A stretch of 64,000 bases of DNA from Candidatus Electrothrix aestuarii (GCA_032595685.2 CP159373.1:4317821-4381820); one strand, 5' to 3'. Shown: positions 44,463 through 53,126, counted from the first letter of the stretch. Made by a program: numbers and translations. Notes: generated from the letters alone by a model not told the origin.

Positions 44463-45404
44463 ATGAAAACGATAGAAAAAGTATATATTTCAAAAGAAGT
44501 GATTCAAAAAATAACTTATGATATTGCTAATCAACGTCCTGAAGCTGGAGGGTTGTTGATGGGGCCACCTGATAAAGATGCTATTACCTTTTTTGAATAT
44601 GATAAATTTGGTCAATCAGGCTCTTTGGCCTACACTCCAGAAGCAGAGAGACTAAGCCAAATTGCAGCACAAAAAAATCGCGAATGTGGATGGATCATTA
44701 AAGGAATTGTTCATAGCCATCCTGGTAATATGGATAGTCTTTCCTATGGAGATATACAAGCTATTAGGGATCATTTCCAAATTAATCCGGGGACACCTTA
44801 TTTCGTTGCACTATTAGTTTATCGTACCTTGGGCGTAAAAAAGAAAAAAACATTTTTAAAAATAAATATTGACAAACCTGATAATACTTTCTTGTTAGAT
44901 GGTCGTCAATGTAATGCGATGGTTGCTTATGCAACATACGTTGATGAAAAACACAATTTAAACTTGGAAAATATCACCATAACAGAATTTTCGTCTCTGT
45001 ATGAAGTCCCCCCCTCTTCTTTTCCTTTTACACAGAAAGAACATAAGTCTGAGAGAAAACTCAAACCGCGTGAACAGAATGATATGCAAGCAATAGAATC
45101 TGCCGTTCCACATGCGGAAGCCAAAGATGTGAAAGGAACAATTATTTGGTACGAATGGAGACGTGACAAAGAACAACGATACCAGTTAGCTTATTGGTAT
45201 GAAAATAAAAGAGACGGATATCAAGCAGCCGTCATAGAGGGGCTATGCTCCAAACCGACTCCTAAAATATGTCTTGAGGAAGATGGGCGTATTATTTTTA
45301 ATAGAAAATTTTCTGATATACTTAAAATTCGAAAAGCCGCTATGGATTGGATTCCATGCTATTCAGAATTTTTAAAAACAGGAAAATTTCGACCACCACA
45401 ATAA
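44463..45404 (+). CDS. JAB/JAMM metallopeptidase fused to a WYEW-type module
   Basis: A 313-residue protein. Start chosen at MKTIEKVYISKEVI (44463), which aligns with the start of the next gene; a longer frame from 44361 would overlap the previous gene. Residues 1-170 form a JAB domain with the full JAMM set: Glu27 (RPEAGGLLMGPP), His84 and His86 (GIVHSHPG), Ser94 and Asp97 (SYGD). This zinc motif is that of deubiquitinase-type isopeptidases. Residues 226-313 are another copy of the repeated module (IIWYEWRRD, YQLAYWYE, YQAAVIEG). The enzyme likely removes a modifier from, or matures, a partner of the system. Confidence 0.85.
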   Translation: MKTIEKVYISKEVIQKITYDIANQRPEAGGLLMGPPDKDAITFFEYDKFGQSGSLAYTPEAERLSQIAAQKNRECGWIIKGIVHSHPGNMDSLSYGDIQAIRDHFQINPGTPYFVALLVYRTLGVKKKKTFLKINIDKPDNTFLLDGRQCNAMVAYATYVDEKHNLNLENITITEFSSLYEVPPSSFPFTQKEHKSERKLKPREQNDMQAIESAVPHAEAKDVKGTIIWYEWRRDKEQRYQLAYWYENKRDGYQAAVIEGLCSKPTPKICLEEDGRIIFNRKFSDILKIRKAAMDWIPCYSEFLKTGKFRPPQ

Positions 45405-45438
45405 TAACTATATTTATTGCCATTAGCGGGATATCAAG

Positions 45439-47784
45439 ATGAGTGAAAAAAGAATAAAAAAAATATATATTTTACAAGAAGTTATTGATGACATAACTCA
45501 TTACATTGCTAATCATCCTCCTGAAAGAGGCGGTTTGTTACTAGGGCCACCTCACAAAGATGCAGTTACTATTTTTTTGTATGATGAATGGGGATCTCGT
45601 TCAGGATCCACATATACCCCAGCCGCAGAAAAATTAAGCGAAATGGCTCAAGAAATTAATAGTCGTGAAGGTTGGATAATTAAAGGGGTTGTTCATAGTC
45701 ACCCTGGAGGAATGGGTAGTCTCTCTTTTGGAGATATAGAAGCCATTAATGACTATTTTGAAATTAATCCAGGGATGCCTTATTTTATTGGACTTATAGT
45801 TTATAATGATAAAACAGAGGATGAAGCTCAAAAAGGAAATATGTTTACCCCCATGAAGGGAAATAATTGTAATGCTATGGTAGCTCATGTAGTACATAGT
45901 GATGAAAGCAATAAGGAGGAAGTGCAGAAACGGCTTATTCCAATAGATATATTTACTGATCTTTCAGAAGTTCCTACATCACTTATACCTTTTGAAAGCA
46001 AAAAAATGGAATCTTCATATTTACAAAACATGAATACCAGGATCCTATCAATTTTAATTGAGAGTGAACTTACAAAATGGTTAGGAAGCGTAACGGATTT
46101 CTGTTATTCACCACTTCAAATTGAAGGAAATGAGATCAATTCTTTTCAATTTGGATTTTCTCATGCAACACAGGAATGGGAAGTAATATGTCTTTTACCT
46201 TATGAATTTCCAATAATTGGTCCTCAAATTTGTCTGTCGTCTCTTTCAGGTGAGGATATTAATTTTTCTTTGCCGTGGGACATCGAAAGTAAACTAACTA
46301 TAGGAGAGCAACTGTGTAAAAAACTCAAAAAAGAGTTAGAAATTCGATTAAGTACCCCTGAATTTTCTCAGAACATACTAAGTGAGGTGCTAGAAATACA
46401 AAGTTTTTCAAACGCACAACATACTGTCAAAGACTGTTTAATATCTGTCGTAGAATTTGATTTGTCAGATCTGGATTTAAAAATTAAATGTCAAATTCCA
46501 AATCAGTTTCCATTATTTCCACCTCGAATTATTTTGATACCTCAAAATGATAATGAATATGATTTACCTGTTTCATGGGATTCGGAGACTAAGGAATTAC
46601 CTGAACATCAAGTAGGACGACTAATTAAAGAAGCTCTGTTCAAACCAATGAAATCCTTGCAAACTGTCTCTGATAAGTCAGTCATTAGCTATGGCCCGGT
46701 TGGTTCTACTATATTAGCGACTACAGATAAAACTTTAGCAAAACAGCAAGGATGGGTTCCTTTTTATTCTCAGAAACGAACTCCTTTGAATATTGAAGAT
46801 GAATATTTTGCACGTTCTGGAGGAATTTTAAGTAAAAAACTGCGTGAAAAATGTGTAGTGATTTTTGGCTGTGGTTCAGGTGGTAGTTATCTTGCCGAAC
46901 AACTAGTCCGTAGTGGGCTGGGGAAACTTGTCCTATGTGATATGGATATAGTGAAAGCACAGAATCTATGTCGTAGTGGCTATGAAATTACAGATTTAGG
47001 TGTTGCTAAGGTAGATGCATTAGCCCGAAAATTACGCAATATAAACCCCTCCGTCCAATTAACGCTGAAAAATCAAAGTCTATTGGACTTGCCGCCTAAA
47101 CAGCTGAGAGAATTGATTGAGAGGGGTCAAGTTGTGATCGCGGGAACTGATATGCCTGAAGCCCAAGATCGACTGAATAACTATTGCTACAAAATTGGAG
47201 TTCCAGCACTTTTTCCAGCGTTGTATGAAAAAGCGGAAGGAGGGCAAATTATACTGACTATTCCCAGGAAAACCCCTTGCCATAGCTGTTCTTTGAGACT
47301 GAGAGATCTTCTTAATTCCTACTATGATAATAACAATGAGGAGCAAAGTAGATCTTTCGAGAGTCCAAATATAGGAGAGTTTGATTATAGTACAGGAACT
47401 TTAATAGCAGAACCAGGACTTGTCGGAGATATTCAACACCTTGATAGCATAACGCTTAAATTAGTATTAGGTTTACTTTTACAAAATATTCCAGACAATG
47501 AACAATGTGAGACACGAGATTTTCTTCGGGGACTAACAACTCAAAATGATGATGGTAGTAGCACAACTAAAAATTATATTATTGTATCACACAGTCAAAC
47601 ATTTTGGTTTTTCCCTGATGTGCGGGATAATCCAAAACAAGATTATGCCTATCATAGTGTATGGCTCGATACTCATGATGTACATCAATCGGACTGTCCT
47701 ATTTGTGGAGAACATCCTGAACCAATTAAAGATAGTCCATCTATGAAAGATATAGTCTCTGTAGGAAAGCTCCTTAATGTTTAA
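45439..47784 (+). CDS. JAB - E2-like - E1 (ThiF-type) fusion protein
   Basis: A 781-residue protein. Residues 1-165: JAB domain close to the previous gene, with Glu29, His86/His88, Ser96 and Asp99 (VVHSHPGGMGSLSFGD). Residues 200-410: two segments with the strand pattern of E2/RWD folds (WEVICLLPYEFPIIGPQICL; LKIKCQIPNQFPLFPPRIIL), without an obvious catalytic Cys. Residues 468-760: E1/MoeB/ThiF adenylation domain with VVIFGCGSGG, DMD (503), NLCRSGY (Arg512), LGVAKVDA (Lys524), AGTDMPEAQDR (Asp571), and zinc pairs Cys614/617 and Cys753/756. It could activate, transfer and remove a ubiquitin-like tag in one chain. Start has GGGATATCAAG upstream, a weak site. Confidence 0.85.
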   Translation: MSEKRIKKIYILQEVIDDITHYIANHPPERGGLLLGPPHKDAVTIFLYDEWGSRSGSTYTPAAEKLSEMAQEINSREGWIIKGVVHSHPGGMGSLSFGDIEAINDYFEINPGMPYFIGLIVYNDKTEDEAQKGNMFTPMKGNNCNAMVAHVVHSDESNKEEVQKRLIPIDIFTDLSEVPTSLIPFESKKMESSYLQNMNTRILSILIESELTKWLGSVTDFCYSPLQIEGNEINSFQFGFSHATQEWEVICLLPYEFPIIGPQICLSSLSGEDINFSLPWDIESKLTIGEQLCKKLKKELEIRLSTPEFSQNILSEVLEIQSFSNAQHTVKDCLISVVEFDLSDLDLKIKCQIPNQFPLFPPRIILIPQNDNEYDLPVSWDSETKELPEHQVGRLIKEALFKPMKSLQTVSDKSVISYGPVGSTILATTDKTLAKQQGWVPFYSQKRTPLNIEDEYFARSGGILSKKLREKCVVIFGCGSGGSYLAEQLVRSGLGKLVLCDMDIVKAQNLCRSGYEITDLGVAKVDALARKLRNINPSVQLTLKNQSLLDLPPKQLRELIERGQVVIAGTDMPEAQDRLNNYCYKIGVPALFPALYEKAEGGQIILTIPRKTPCHSCSLRLRDLLNSYYDNNNEEQSRSFESPNIGEFDYSTGTLIAEPGLVGDIQHLDSITLKLVLGLLLQNIPDNEQCETRDFLRGLTTQNDDGSSTTKNYIIVSHSQTFWFFPDVRDNPKQDYAYHSVWLDTHDVHQSDCPICGEHPEPIKDSPSMKDIVSVGKLLNV

Positions 47785-47832
47785 AGTTGCACCTACATAT
47801 TTTTAACTCTAACTATTCAAGAGGAGTATAAC

Positions 47833-48021
47833 ATGTTGTACACAAAAACAGTCCAAATGAGTAATGGTATTGCTGTACCAAGGACAACCTTTTTTGCTAC
47901 GATTGAGGACATAAAAAAAGCTGCTAAAGAAGGCAGAGTAGTAAAGGCTGATAAGAGTGGAAATAATTTAAAAGTGGTTTCAGGTACAAAAGTTTCTCGA
48001 CGTACCTTCCATTCTTCTTAA
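47833..48021 (+). CDS. Small conserved-looking protein ending the JAB/E1 cassette (unknown)
   Basis: A 62-residue basic protein starting MLYTKTVQMSNGIAVPRTTF with GAGGAG 7 bp before the ATG, the best ribosome-binding site of the cassette. The charged middle (TIEDIKKAAKEGRVVKADKSG) and the C-terminus KVSRRTFHSS are clear, but there is no GG terminus, so it is not a ready-made ubiquitin-like protein. It follows the E1 gene by 48 bp in the same direction and shares its AT-rich composition. It might be the substrate or a highly expressed partner. Function unknown. Confidence 0.65.
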   Translation: MLYTKTVQMSNGIAVPRTTFFATIEDIKKAAKEGRVVKADKSGNNLKVVSGTKVSRRTFHSS

Positions 48022-48257
48022 TTTTCTACGCGGGAATACACAAAAAAATTTTGATGTAGGGCAAACTCCGTTTATGCTATCTTTAAACACTTATAGAACT
48101 ATAGTATAAACGGAATTTGACTCACGTTCAGAATACGACAGAAATTTTATACTAGTACAGTCAGGCGCAAATTATCCTGCACTTTTTGGAAGCCACTTTT
48201 CTAATTGTCATGAGGAATCATGCTGCAAAAAGTATTGCTAGACTTACGCCGCACTTA

Positions 48258-48367
48258 CTAGTGCTCAGTCATGACTAAATTTTAGGGTTATGACATTATG
48301 GTTAACACGCCAAGTTAATCAGTTGCTATACAGTCAACCCTAATTTTTTGATTTTACAAAGCACTAG
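48258..48367. mobile_element. MITE-like element with CTAGTGCT terminal inverted repeats
   Basis: A 110-bp segment bounded by CTAGTGCT (left) and AGCACTAG (right). The inner parts TTTTAGGGTT and AACCCTAATT are also inverted. The left part CAGTCATGACTAAATTTTAG recurs, in inverted orientation, inside a 45-bp element at 59890-59934 with the same kind of ends. No coding capacity; the mobilising transposase is not in the window. Confidence 0.6.
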
Positions 48368-48410
48368 CGTGATAGGATGTTTGAATCGCTAACAATCCGC
48401 ATTAAGCTAT

Positions 48411-48432
48411 GCCCACCGTGAAGACGGTGGGC
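48411..48432. repeat. Short GC-rich hairpin
   Basis: GCCCACCGT (48411-48419) and ACGGTGGGC (48424-48432) form a perfect 9-bp stem with a GAAG loop in an AT-rich setting. It resembles subterminal hairpins of IS200/IS605 elements or a terminator without a T-tract, about 105 bp before the Rpn gene. Confidence 0.4.
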
Positions 48433-48536
48433 TATTATCAATCGCCGTCCCCCTATTTCGACTCCTTAAAACCTTGCCCCACCTCTTACAGGCAGGTGTG
48501 CTCTTTCCGCAAAGCCCACGCATACTACAAGTAACT

Positions 48537-49460
48537 ATGCCACGAAAACTCATCAGCTTCGACTGGGCCATGAAAAAGCTCCTGCGGAGCAAGGCCAACT
48601 TCGACATCCTGGAAGGTTTTCTCAGCGAACTCCTGAAAGAAGATATCCATATCCTGGAAATCCTTGAGAGCGAAGGCAATCAGGAGGAACAGCGGGACAA
48701 GTTCAACAGGGTGGACCTAAAGGTCAGGAATCAGCAAGATGAACTGATGATTATCGAAGTGCAGTACGACCGCGAGCTTGATTACCTCCAGCGTATCCTC
48801 TTCGGCACCTCCAAAGTCCTCACCGAGCATCTTCAGGAAGGTGATCCCTATTCCGCTGTGGTCAAAGTGATCTCCGTGAACATCCTTTATTTCGATCTCG
48901 GCCAGGGAACAGACTATGTCTATCACGGCTCCACCTTTTTTCAAGGTATTCATAATCAAGATATTCTTCAGCTATCAGAAAAGCAGCAGGCCCTGTATCA
49001 GAAGCAGGAAGTCTATCAGATTTTTCCAGAATACTACCTGATTAAGGTGAACAGCTTCAACGATATTGCCAAGGACACCTTAGACGAATGGATATATTTC
49101 CTCAAAAACGAGGAGATAAAAGAGGAATTTCAGGCAAGAGGACTGAAGAAAGCCAAGCACGAGCTTGATATCATGAAACTGCCTGATAACGAACGACGTG
49201 CTTATGACCGGCACCGGGAGTATCTGCATTACCGGGCAAGCATGTTTGAAACTTCCTATACTGCCGCTGTGTTAGAAGGACGATTAGAAGGAAGAGCGGA
49301 AGGTCTGAAAGAAGGAGAACAACGGGGAGAAAAGAAAAAAGCCGTGCAAGTCGCACGAAAGCTTCTTCAGGCTGGCACATTGGATATAAAAACCATTGCA
49401 GATATGACAGAACTGACAGAGGAAGAAGTCAGAGTTTTGCAAACAGAGCGTGACGATTGA
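48537..49460 (+). CDS. Rpn family nuclease / PD-(D/E)XK transposase-like protein
   Basis: A 307-residue protein from ATG 48537 (MPRKLISFDWAMKKLL, the normal family start). The PDDEXK core is visible as FDWAMKKLLRSKANFDILEGFLSELL, then VDLKVRNQQDELMIIEVQYDRE (Asp...Glu-x-Gln/Lys). The C-terminus has the typical LEGRLEGRAEGLKEGEQRGEKKKA coiled repeat and a short helix-turn-helix-like end (TIADMTELTEEEV). Rpn proteins promote recombination and are often found in many copies. It lies in the accessory island between the JAB/E1 cassette and the rest of the thi locus. Confidence 0.88.
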   Translation: MPRKLISFDWAMKKLLRSKANFDILEGFLSELLKEDIHILEILESEGNQEEQRDKFNRVDLKVRNQQDELMIIEVQYDRELDYLQRILFGTSKVLTEHLQEGDPYSAVVKVISVNILYFDLGQGTDYVYHGSTFFQGIHNQDILQLSEKQQALYQKQEVYQIFPEYYLIKVNSFNDIAKDTLDEWIYFLKNEEIKEEFQARGLKKAKHELDIMKLPDNERRAYDRHREYLHYRASMFETSYTAAVLEGRLEGRAEGLKEGEQRGEKKKAVQVARKLLQAGTLDIKTIADMTELTEEEVRVLQTERDD

Positions 49461-49510
49461 TTTTTTTTATGAGTAGTTGCTCGATACCTTCACTCAACAA
49501 AACGCCTGTC

Positions 49511-50002
49511 ATGACCGCGAACGACATTATCACCCTCCTCAATCTTGAAGCCCACCCCACCGAAGGCGGTTATTTCCGCAGAACCTACGAGTCCGCCCTG
49601 TCGTGCAACACGGAACACGGCAGCAGAATGCTCCTGAGCTCCATCTATTACATGCTAACCCAGGATAATCCGGGAGGATTCCTGCATAGAAATAAATCAG
49701 ACATCATTCATTATCACCATCTCGGCGCATCGATAAAATACACCATCGTCTCACCAGACGGTGTGCTTTCTGAGAAAATTCTCGGATCTGATATCAGCAA
49801 TGGCGAGTCCCTGCAATTGTTGGTTCCCGGCGGCTGGTGGAAGGCATCCCGAATATGCACAGGTGATTACGCCCTGATCAGCGAGGCGGTCTCACCTGGC
49901 TTTGAATACGCAGATAATGAAATAGCCACGGAAGAGCAGATCCAGCAGCTTTTCCCGGATATAAAACCAGCACTGGATCAGTATATCAAACCATCGCCAT
50001 AG
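49511..50002 (+). CDS. Cupin family protein (DUF985)
   Basis: A 163-residue protein with the DUF985 pattern: IITLLNLEAHPTEGGYFRRTY, SSIYYMLTQDNPGGFLHRNKSDIIHYHHLG, LLVPGGWWKASRI and a C-terminal VSPGFEYADNEIA. DUF985 has a double-stranded beta-helix (cupin) fold; many are of unknown function. The start is uncertain: ATGs at 49469 and 49511 both lack a clear ribosome-binding site, and I chose the one next to the conserved domain. Confidence 0.82.
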   Translation: MTANDIITLLNLEAHPTEGGYFRRTYESALSCNTEHGSRMLLSSIYYMLTQDNPGGFLHRNKSDIIHYHHLGASIKYTIVSPDGVLSEKILGSDISNGESLQLLVPGGWWKASRICTGDYALISEAVSPGFEYADNEIATEEQIQQLFPDIKPALDQYIKPSP

Positions 50003-50029
50003 GAAGACAGGAAGAAGAGGACGCAGACA

Positions 50030-50353
50030 ATGAAAAAGGTCTATATCGCCCGGGATATTGCGGAACTCTATTACGTGAAAGGACTTGTGGAATCTCAAGG
50101 CATTGCCTGTAAAGTGATCAATGAGAACCTCTACTCTTTGCGTGGTGAACTGCCAGTAACAGAAGAAACCGCACCAACGCTCTGCATACTTGACGACTCG
50201 CAATTTGCAGCAGCCCGGGAAGTTATTGCTGATTATGAAAAGGCAAACAGAGAAACAAGCACCGATACAGCAAACTGGGTATGCAAGGCCTGCGGCGAGG
50301 AATCTGAAGGACAATTCTCTGAGTGCTGGAACTGCCTCACCCCTCGAACCTAA
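50030..50353 (+). CDS. DUF2007 domain protein with a zinc ribbon
   Basis: A 107-residue protein. Residues 1-70 match the DUF2007 (putative signal-transducing, PII-like fold) pattern: KKVYIARDIAELYYVKGLVESQGI, PTLCILDDSQFAAAREVIADYE. Residues 83-103 are a CxxC...CxxC zinc ribbon (WVCKACGEESEGQFSECWNC). It lies 27 bp after the cupin gene, behind GGAAG, probably cotranscribed. Its cellular role is not known. Confidence 0.8.
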   Translation: MKKVYIARDIAELYYVKGLVESQGIACKVINENLYSLRGELPVTEETAPTLCILDDSQFAAAREVIADYEKANRETSTDTANWVCKACGEESEGQFSECWNCLTPRT

Positions 50354-50394
50354 CTAAAGCAACCACCCCATCACCTTCACGGTCACCATAACAC

Positions 50395-51441
50395 ATGAAT
50401 AAAAACAGATTACTTGACGCCAATATTAACCGTTCTGCTGAAGGCCTACGGGTTTTAGAGGATATTGCCCGCTTCAGTCTTGATAATCAAAGGCTGTCTT
50501 CAGCCATCCGCAGCCTGCGTCACCGGGTGAGGGACCTGTTCAAAGGGCGGGAACATTCCCTGTTGTCGGCCAGAAACTCAGCTGCTGATGTGGGTCAAAC
50601 CACCTCGCAGTTAGATACAAGCTCGGATCAGCGAAACGGACTCAGAGATACTGTGCTCTCTAACTTTAAGCGGGTGCAGGAGGCGAGCAGGACCATAGAG
50701 GAAATACTCAAGACCCAGGGGGAATATAGAACCGGTAAGATGGTAGAGGAATTGCGTTTTTCTGTGTACGAGCTTGAAGCTGAATTGATGTCTTTTTTCA
50801 GACGTCAGCTGCCAGCCGGGATTTACGGGATCCTGGGCGAAAAGTTTTCCCTGGGACGCAGCAATGTACAGGTGGCTCAGGAGATGGTGGATGCCGGAAT
50901 TGCCGTGCTTCAGTACCGGGAGAAACTCAAAGACAAGAGCATCAAGGCTATTTACGAGGAATGTCTGGCCATTCGCCAGATTACCCGCGATGCAGGGGTT
51001 CCATTTATCATCAACGATTATGCCGATATCGCCCTGATGGTGGAGGCGGACGGGATACACCAGGGGCAGGATGATATTCCTATCAAGGCCCTCCGCAAAA
51101 TTGCCCCGGATATGATTCTCGGCTGCTCCACCCATTCCCCGGAGCAGGCCTGCCAGGCCATCGCTGACGGTGCTGATTATATCGGGGTGGGCCCCATCTT
51201 CACCACCCAAACCAAGGAAGATGTCTGCGCGGCTGTGGGCCTGGAGTATCTGGACTATGTGGCCACGCATCATGATATTCCCTTTGTCGCCATCGGCGGC
51301 ATAAAACGTAATAACCTCGCCCAGGTGCTGGAGCGGGGAGCAAAGACTGTCTGTCTGGTCACGGAGATCATTGGAGCCGAGGATATCGGGAAACGGATAA
51401 AAGAAATTCAGGAAATTTTTAACGCAGGAGAAGAGATATGA
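50395..51441 (+). CDS. thiE: Thiamine phosphate synthase with N-terminal ThiD2 domain
   Basis: A 348-residue fusion. Residues 1-135 form the ThiD2-type helical domain ([52 protein letters not shown]). Residues 142-340 are ThiE, which joins HMP pyrophosphate and thiazole phosphate: [11 protein letters not shown]-like [62 protein letters not shown] and [10 protein letters not shown]. The stop overlaps the thiC start by 4 bp. It resumes the thi locus after the accessory island. Confidence 0.93.
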   Translation: MNKNRLLDANINRSAEGLRVLEDIARFSLDNQRLSSAIRSLRHRVRDLFKGREHSLLSARNSAADVGQTTSQLDTSSDQRNGLRDTVLSNFKRVQEASRTIEEILKTQGEYRTGKMVEELRFSVYELEAELMSFFRRQLPAGIYGILGEKFSLGRSNVQVAQEMVDAGIAVLQYREKLKDKSIKAIYEECLAIRQITRDAGVPFIINDYADIALMVEADGIHQGQDDIPIKALRKIAPDMILGCSTHSPEQACQAIADGADYIGVGPIFTTQTKEDVCAAVGLEYLDYVATHHDIPFVAIGGIKRNNLAQVLERGAKTVCLVTEIIGAEDIGKRIKEIQEIFNAGEEI

Positions 51442-52718
51442 GAGAGTATACTACCCAGATGGATGCGGCAGGCAAGGGGATCCTTACCCCACAGATGGCC
51501 GATGTGCTCAAAAAAGAGGCTATTTCTCAAGAGCTCCTCATGGAGCGCGTGGCCAAAGGGCATATTGCCATCCCAGCCAATCGGAACCATACCAATTTAC
51601 GTGGTGGTGGTGTTGGTCAGGGGCTGACAACCAAGATCAACGTCAACCTGGGCGTGTCCAAGGATGTTTGCTCCTTTGATGGCGAGATGAATAAGGCCAA
51701 GCTGGCTCTGGATTTCCAGGCTGATGCGATCATGGATCTGAGTGTTTCCGGTGATACCGAGGGCTTTCGCAAGCGCCTGGTCAAGGAGGTACCGGTGATG
51801 ATCGGTACCGTACCCATCTACGACACCCTGACCCGGACCGGCAAAGCCACTGAGGAACTCACCATAGAAGATTGGTTCAAGACTGTAGAGATCCATGCGG
51901 AAAACGGCATTGATTTTATTACGATCCATGCTGGCCTGACCAGTAAATGTGTGCAGAGCATCACAACCAATCCCCGCCTCTGCGGGATTGTCAGCCGGGG
52001 CGGTTCCATCCTATTTGAGTGGATCAAGAAGACCGGGACGGAAAATCCGTTTTATGAGCATTTTGACCGCCTGCTGGATATTTGTGAAAAACATGATGTT
52101 TGTATAAGCCTGGGCGATGGCCTCCGGCCCGGTGCTATAAAGGACTCCACTGATGCCCCCCAGATTGAGGAACTGATCACCCTGGGCGAGCTGACCAAAC
52201 GGGCCTGGGAACGCAAGGTCCAGGTAATGATCGAAGGCCCTGGTCATGTGCCCCTGCACGAAGTAGAGATGAACATGAAGCTCCAGAAAAAGCTCTGCCA
52301 TAATGCACCCTTTTATGTACTTGGACCGCTGGTCACCGATATTGCTCCGGGATATGACCATATCACTTCAGCCATCGGTGGCGCCTTGGCTGCCATGCAC
52401 GGGGCTGATTTTCTCTGCTATGTCACCCCAGCAGAGCATCTGCGCCTGCCTTCTGTGGATGACGTGAAGGAGGGTATCATTGCCTCCAAGATCGCAGCCC
52501 ATGCCGGTGATCTGGCCAAGGGTATTCCCGGTGCAATTGACCGCGACAATGCCATGAGCAAGGCACGGGGAGAATTGGATTGGGAAGGCCAATTCGCCCA
52601 GGCCCTTGATCCAGAAAAGGCCCAGGCTTATCGGGATTCTTCCAAACCCAAAGACGGTGATGTCTGCACCATGTGCGGAGATTTCTGTGCGGTTAAGCGG
52701 GTGGAAGGGCTGCTATAA
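51438..52718 (+). CDS. thiC: Phosphomethylpyrimidine synthase ThiC
   Basis: A 426-residue enzyme converting AIR to HMP-P by radical SAM chemistry. Motifs: [49 protein letters not shown]-like ([14 protein letters not shown]), [40 protein letters not shown] (in two parts), [11 protein letters not shown], and the C-terminal cluster motif CTMCGDFC. Length is that of the short bacterial/archaeal form. It ends the operon before a strong terminator. Confidence 0.97.
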   Translation: MREYTTQMDAAGKGILTPQMADVLKKEAISQELLMERVAKGHIAIPANRNHTNLRGGGVGQGLTTKINVNLGVSKDVCSFDGEMNKAKLALDFQADAIMDLSVSGDTEGFRKRLVKEVPVMIGTVPIYDTLTRTGKATEELTIEDWFKTVEIHAENGIDFITIHAGLTSKCVQSITTNPRLCGIVSRGGSILFEWIKKTGTENPFYEHFDRLLDICEKHDVCISLGDGLRPGAIKDSTDAPQIEELITLGELTKRAWERKVQVMIEGPGHVPLHEVEMNMKLQKKLCHNAPFYVLGPLVTDIAPGYDHITSAIGGALAAMHGADFLCYVTPAEHLRLPSVDDVKEGIIASKIAAHAGDLAKGIPGAIDRDNAMSKARGELDWEGQFAQALDPEKAQAYRDSSKPKDGDVCTMCGDFCAVKRVEGLL

Positions 52719-52731
52719 TCTTGTTTTATCA

Positions 52732-52771
52732 GGGAGGTAGAGCATCCAGTGGATGTTCTACCTCCCTTTTT
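52732..52771 (+). terminator. Strong Rho-independent terminator after thiC
   Basis: GGGAGGTAGAGCATCC (52732-52747), loop AGT, and GGATGTTCTACCTCCC (52751-52766) pair over 16 bp with one G-T pair, followed by TTTTT. It starts 14 bp after the thiC stop. Confidence 0.92.
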
Positions 52772-52814
52772 GATTCCTCGATCGAGGAAATCGAGTCTGA
52801 CCTATTGCTTAAAA

Positions 52815-53123
52815 ATGGCAAATGATAACGATCCTATCTTGCTGGATGATTACCAGGAAATTTTTTGGATGCTCGTAACATTCTTTGCAATGAATGCTGA
52901 CAACCAGCAAGACACAATAAAAATATTTTCTACTAATCATTCAGGCACGTTGAATGAAATCAGTTCAAAGGTACTTGGCGACTTAGCTGATTGTTATACG
53001 ACCTATTTTCCAGAGGTTGAAAGCATATATGAGCCAGCACTTGAGCTTTATTGGCTTTTTAAGTTAATGGGAACTCATGGCTTTTATGAGAGCAAAATGG
53101 ATTTTCCGGTTGCACAAATATGA
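52815..53123 (+). CDS. Hypothetical protein, 102 residues
   Basis: The ATG at 52815 (MANDNDPILLDDYQEIFW) is preferred to an upstream frame start at 52749, which lies inside the thiC terminator. The product is acidic and mainly helical (FWMLVTFFAMNADNQQDTIK, SSKVLGDLADCYTTYFPEVE, ALELYWLFKLMG). No family is recognised. It is followed 3 bp later by a 43-residue frame, as in small two-gene units. Confidence 0.5.
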   Translation: MANDNDPILLDDYQEIFWMLVTFFAMNADNQQDTIKIFSTNHSGTLNEISSKVLGDLADCYTTYFPEVESIYEPALELYWLFKLMGTHGFYESKMDFPVAQI

Positions 53124-53126
53124 AGT

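Larger units (their letters stand above)
48022..48536. other. Intergenic region with MITE-like element and hairpin
   Basis: A 515-bp AT-rich gap closing the cassette. Besides the inverted-repeat element (48258-48367) and the hairpin at 48411-48432 it contains no credible gene. An imperfect repeat AAACTCCGTTTA (48064-48075) / TAAACGGAATTT (48107-48118) flanks a short loop after the 62-residue gene and may serve as its terminator-like structure. Confidence 0.5.

Noticed and set aside
45439-47784. Type II CBASS (Cap2/Cap3)
   Set aside because: No CD-NTase or effector gene accompanies it, and JAB and E1 are fused here, unlike separate Cap2 and Cap3.
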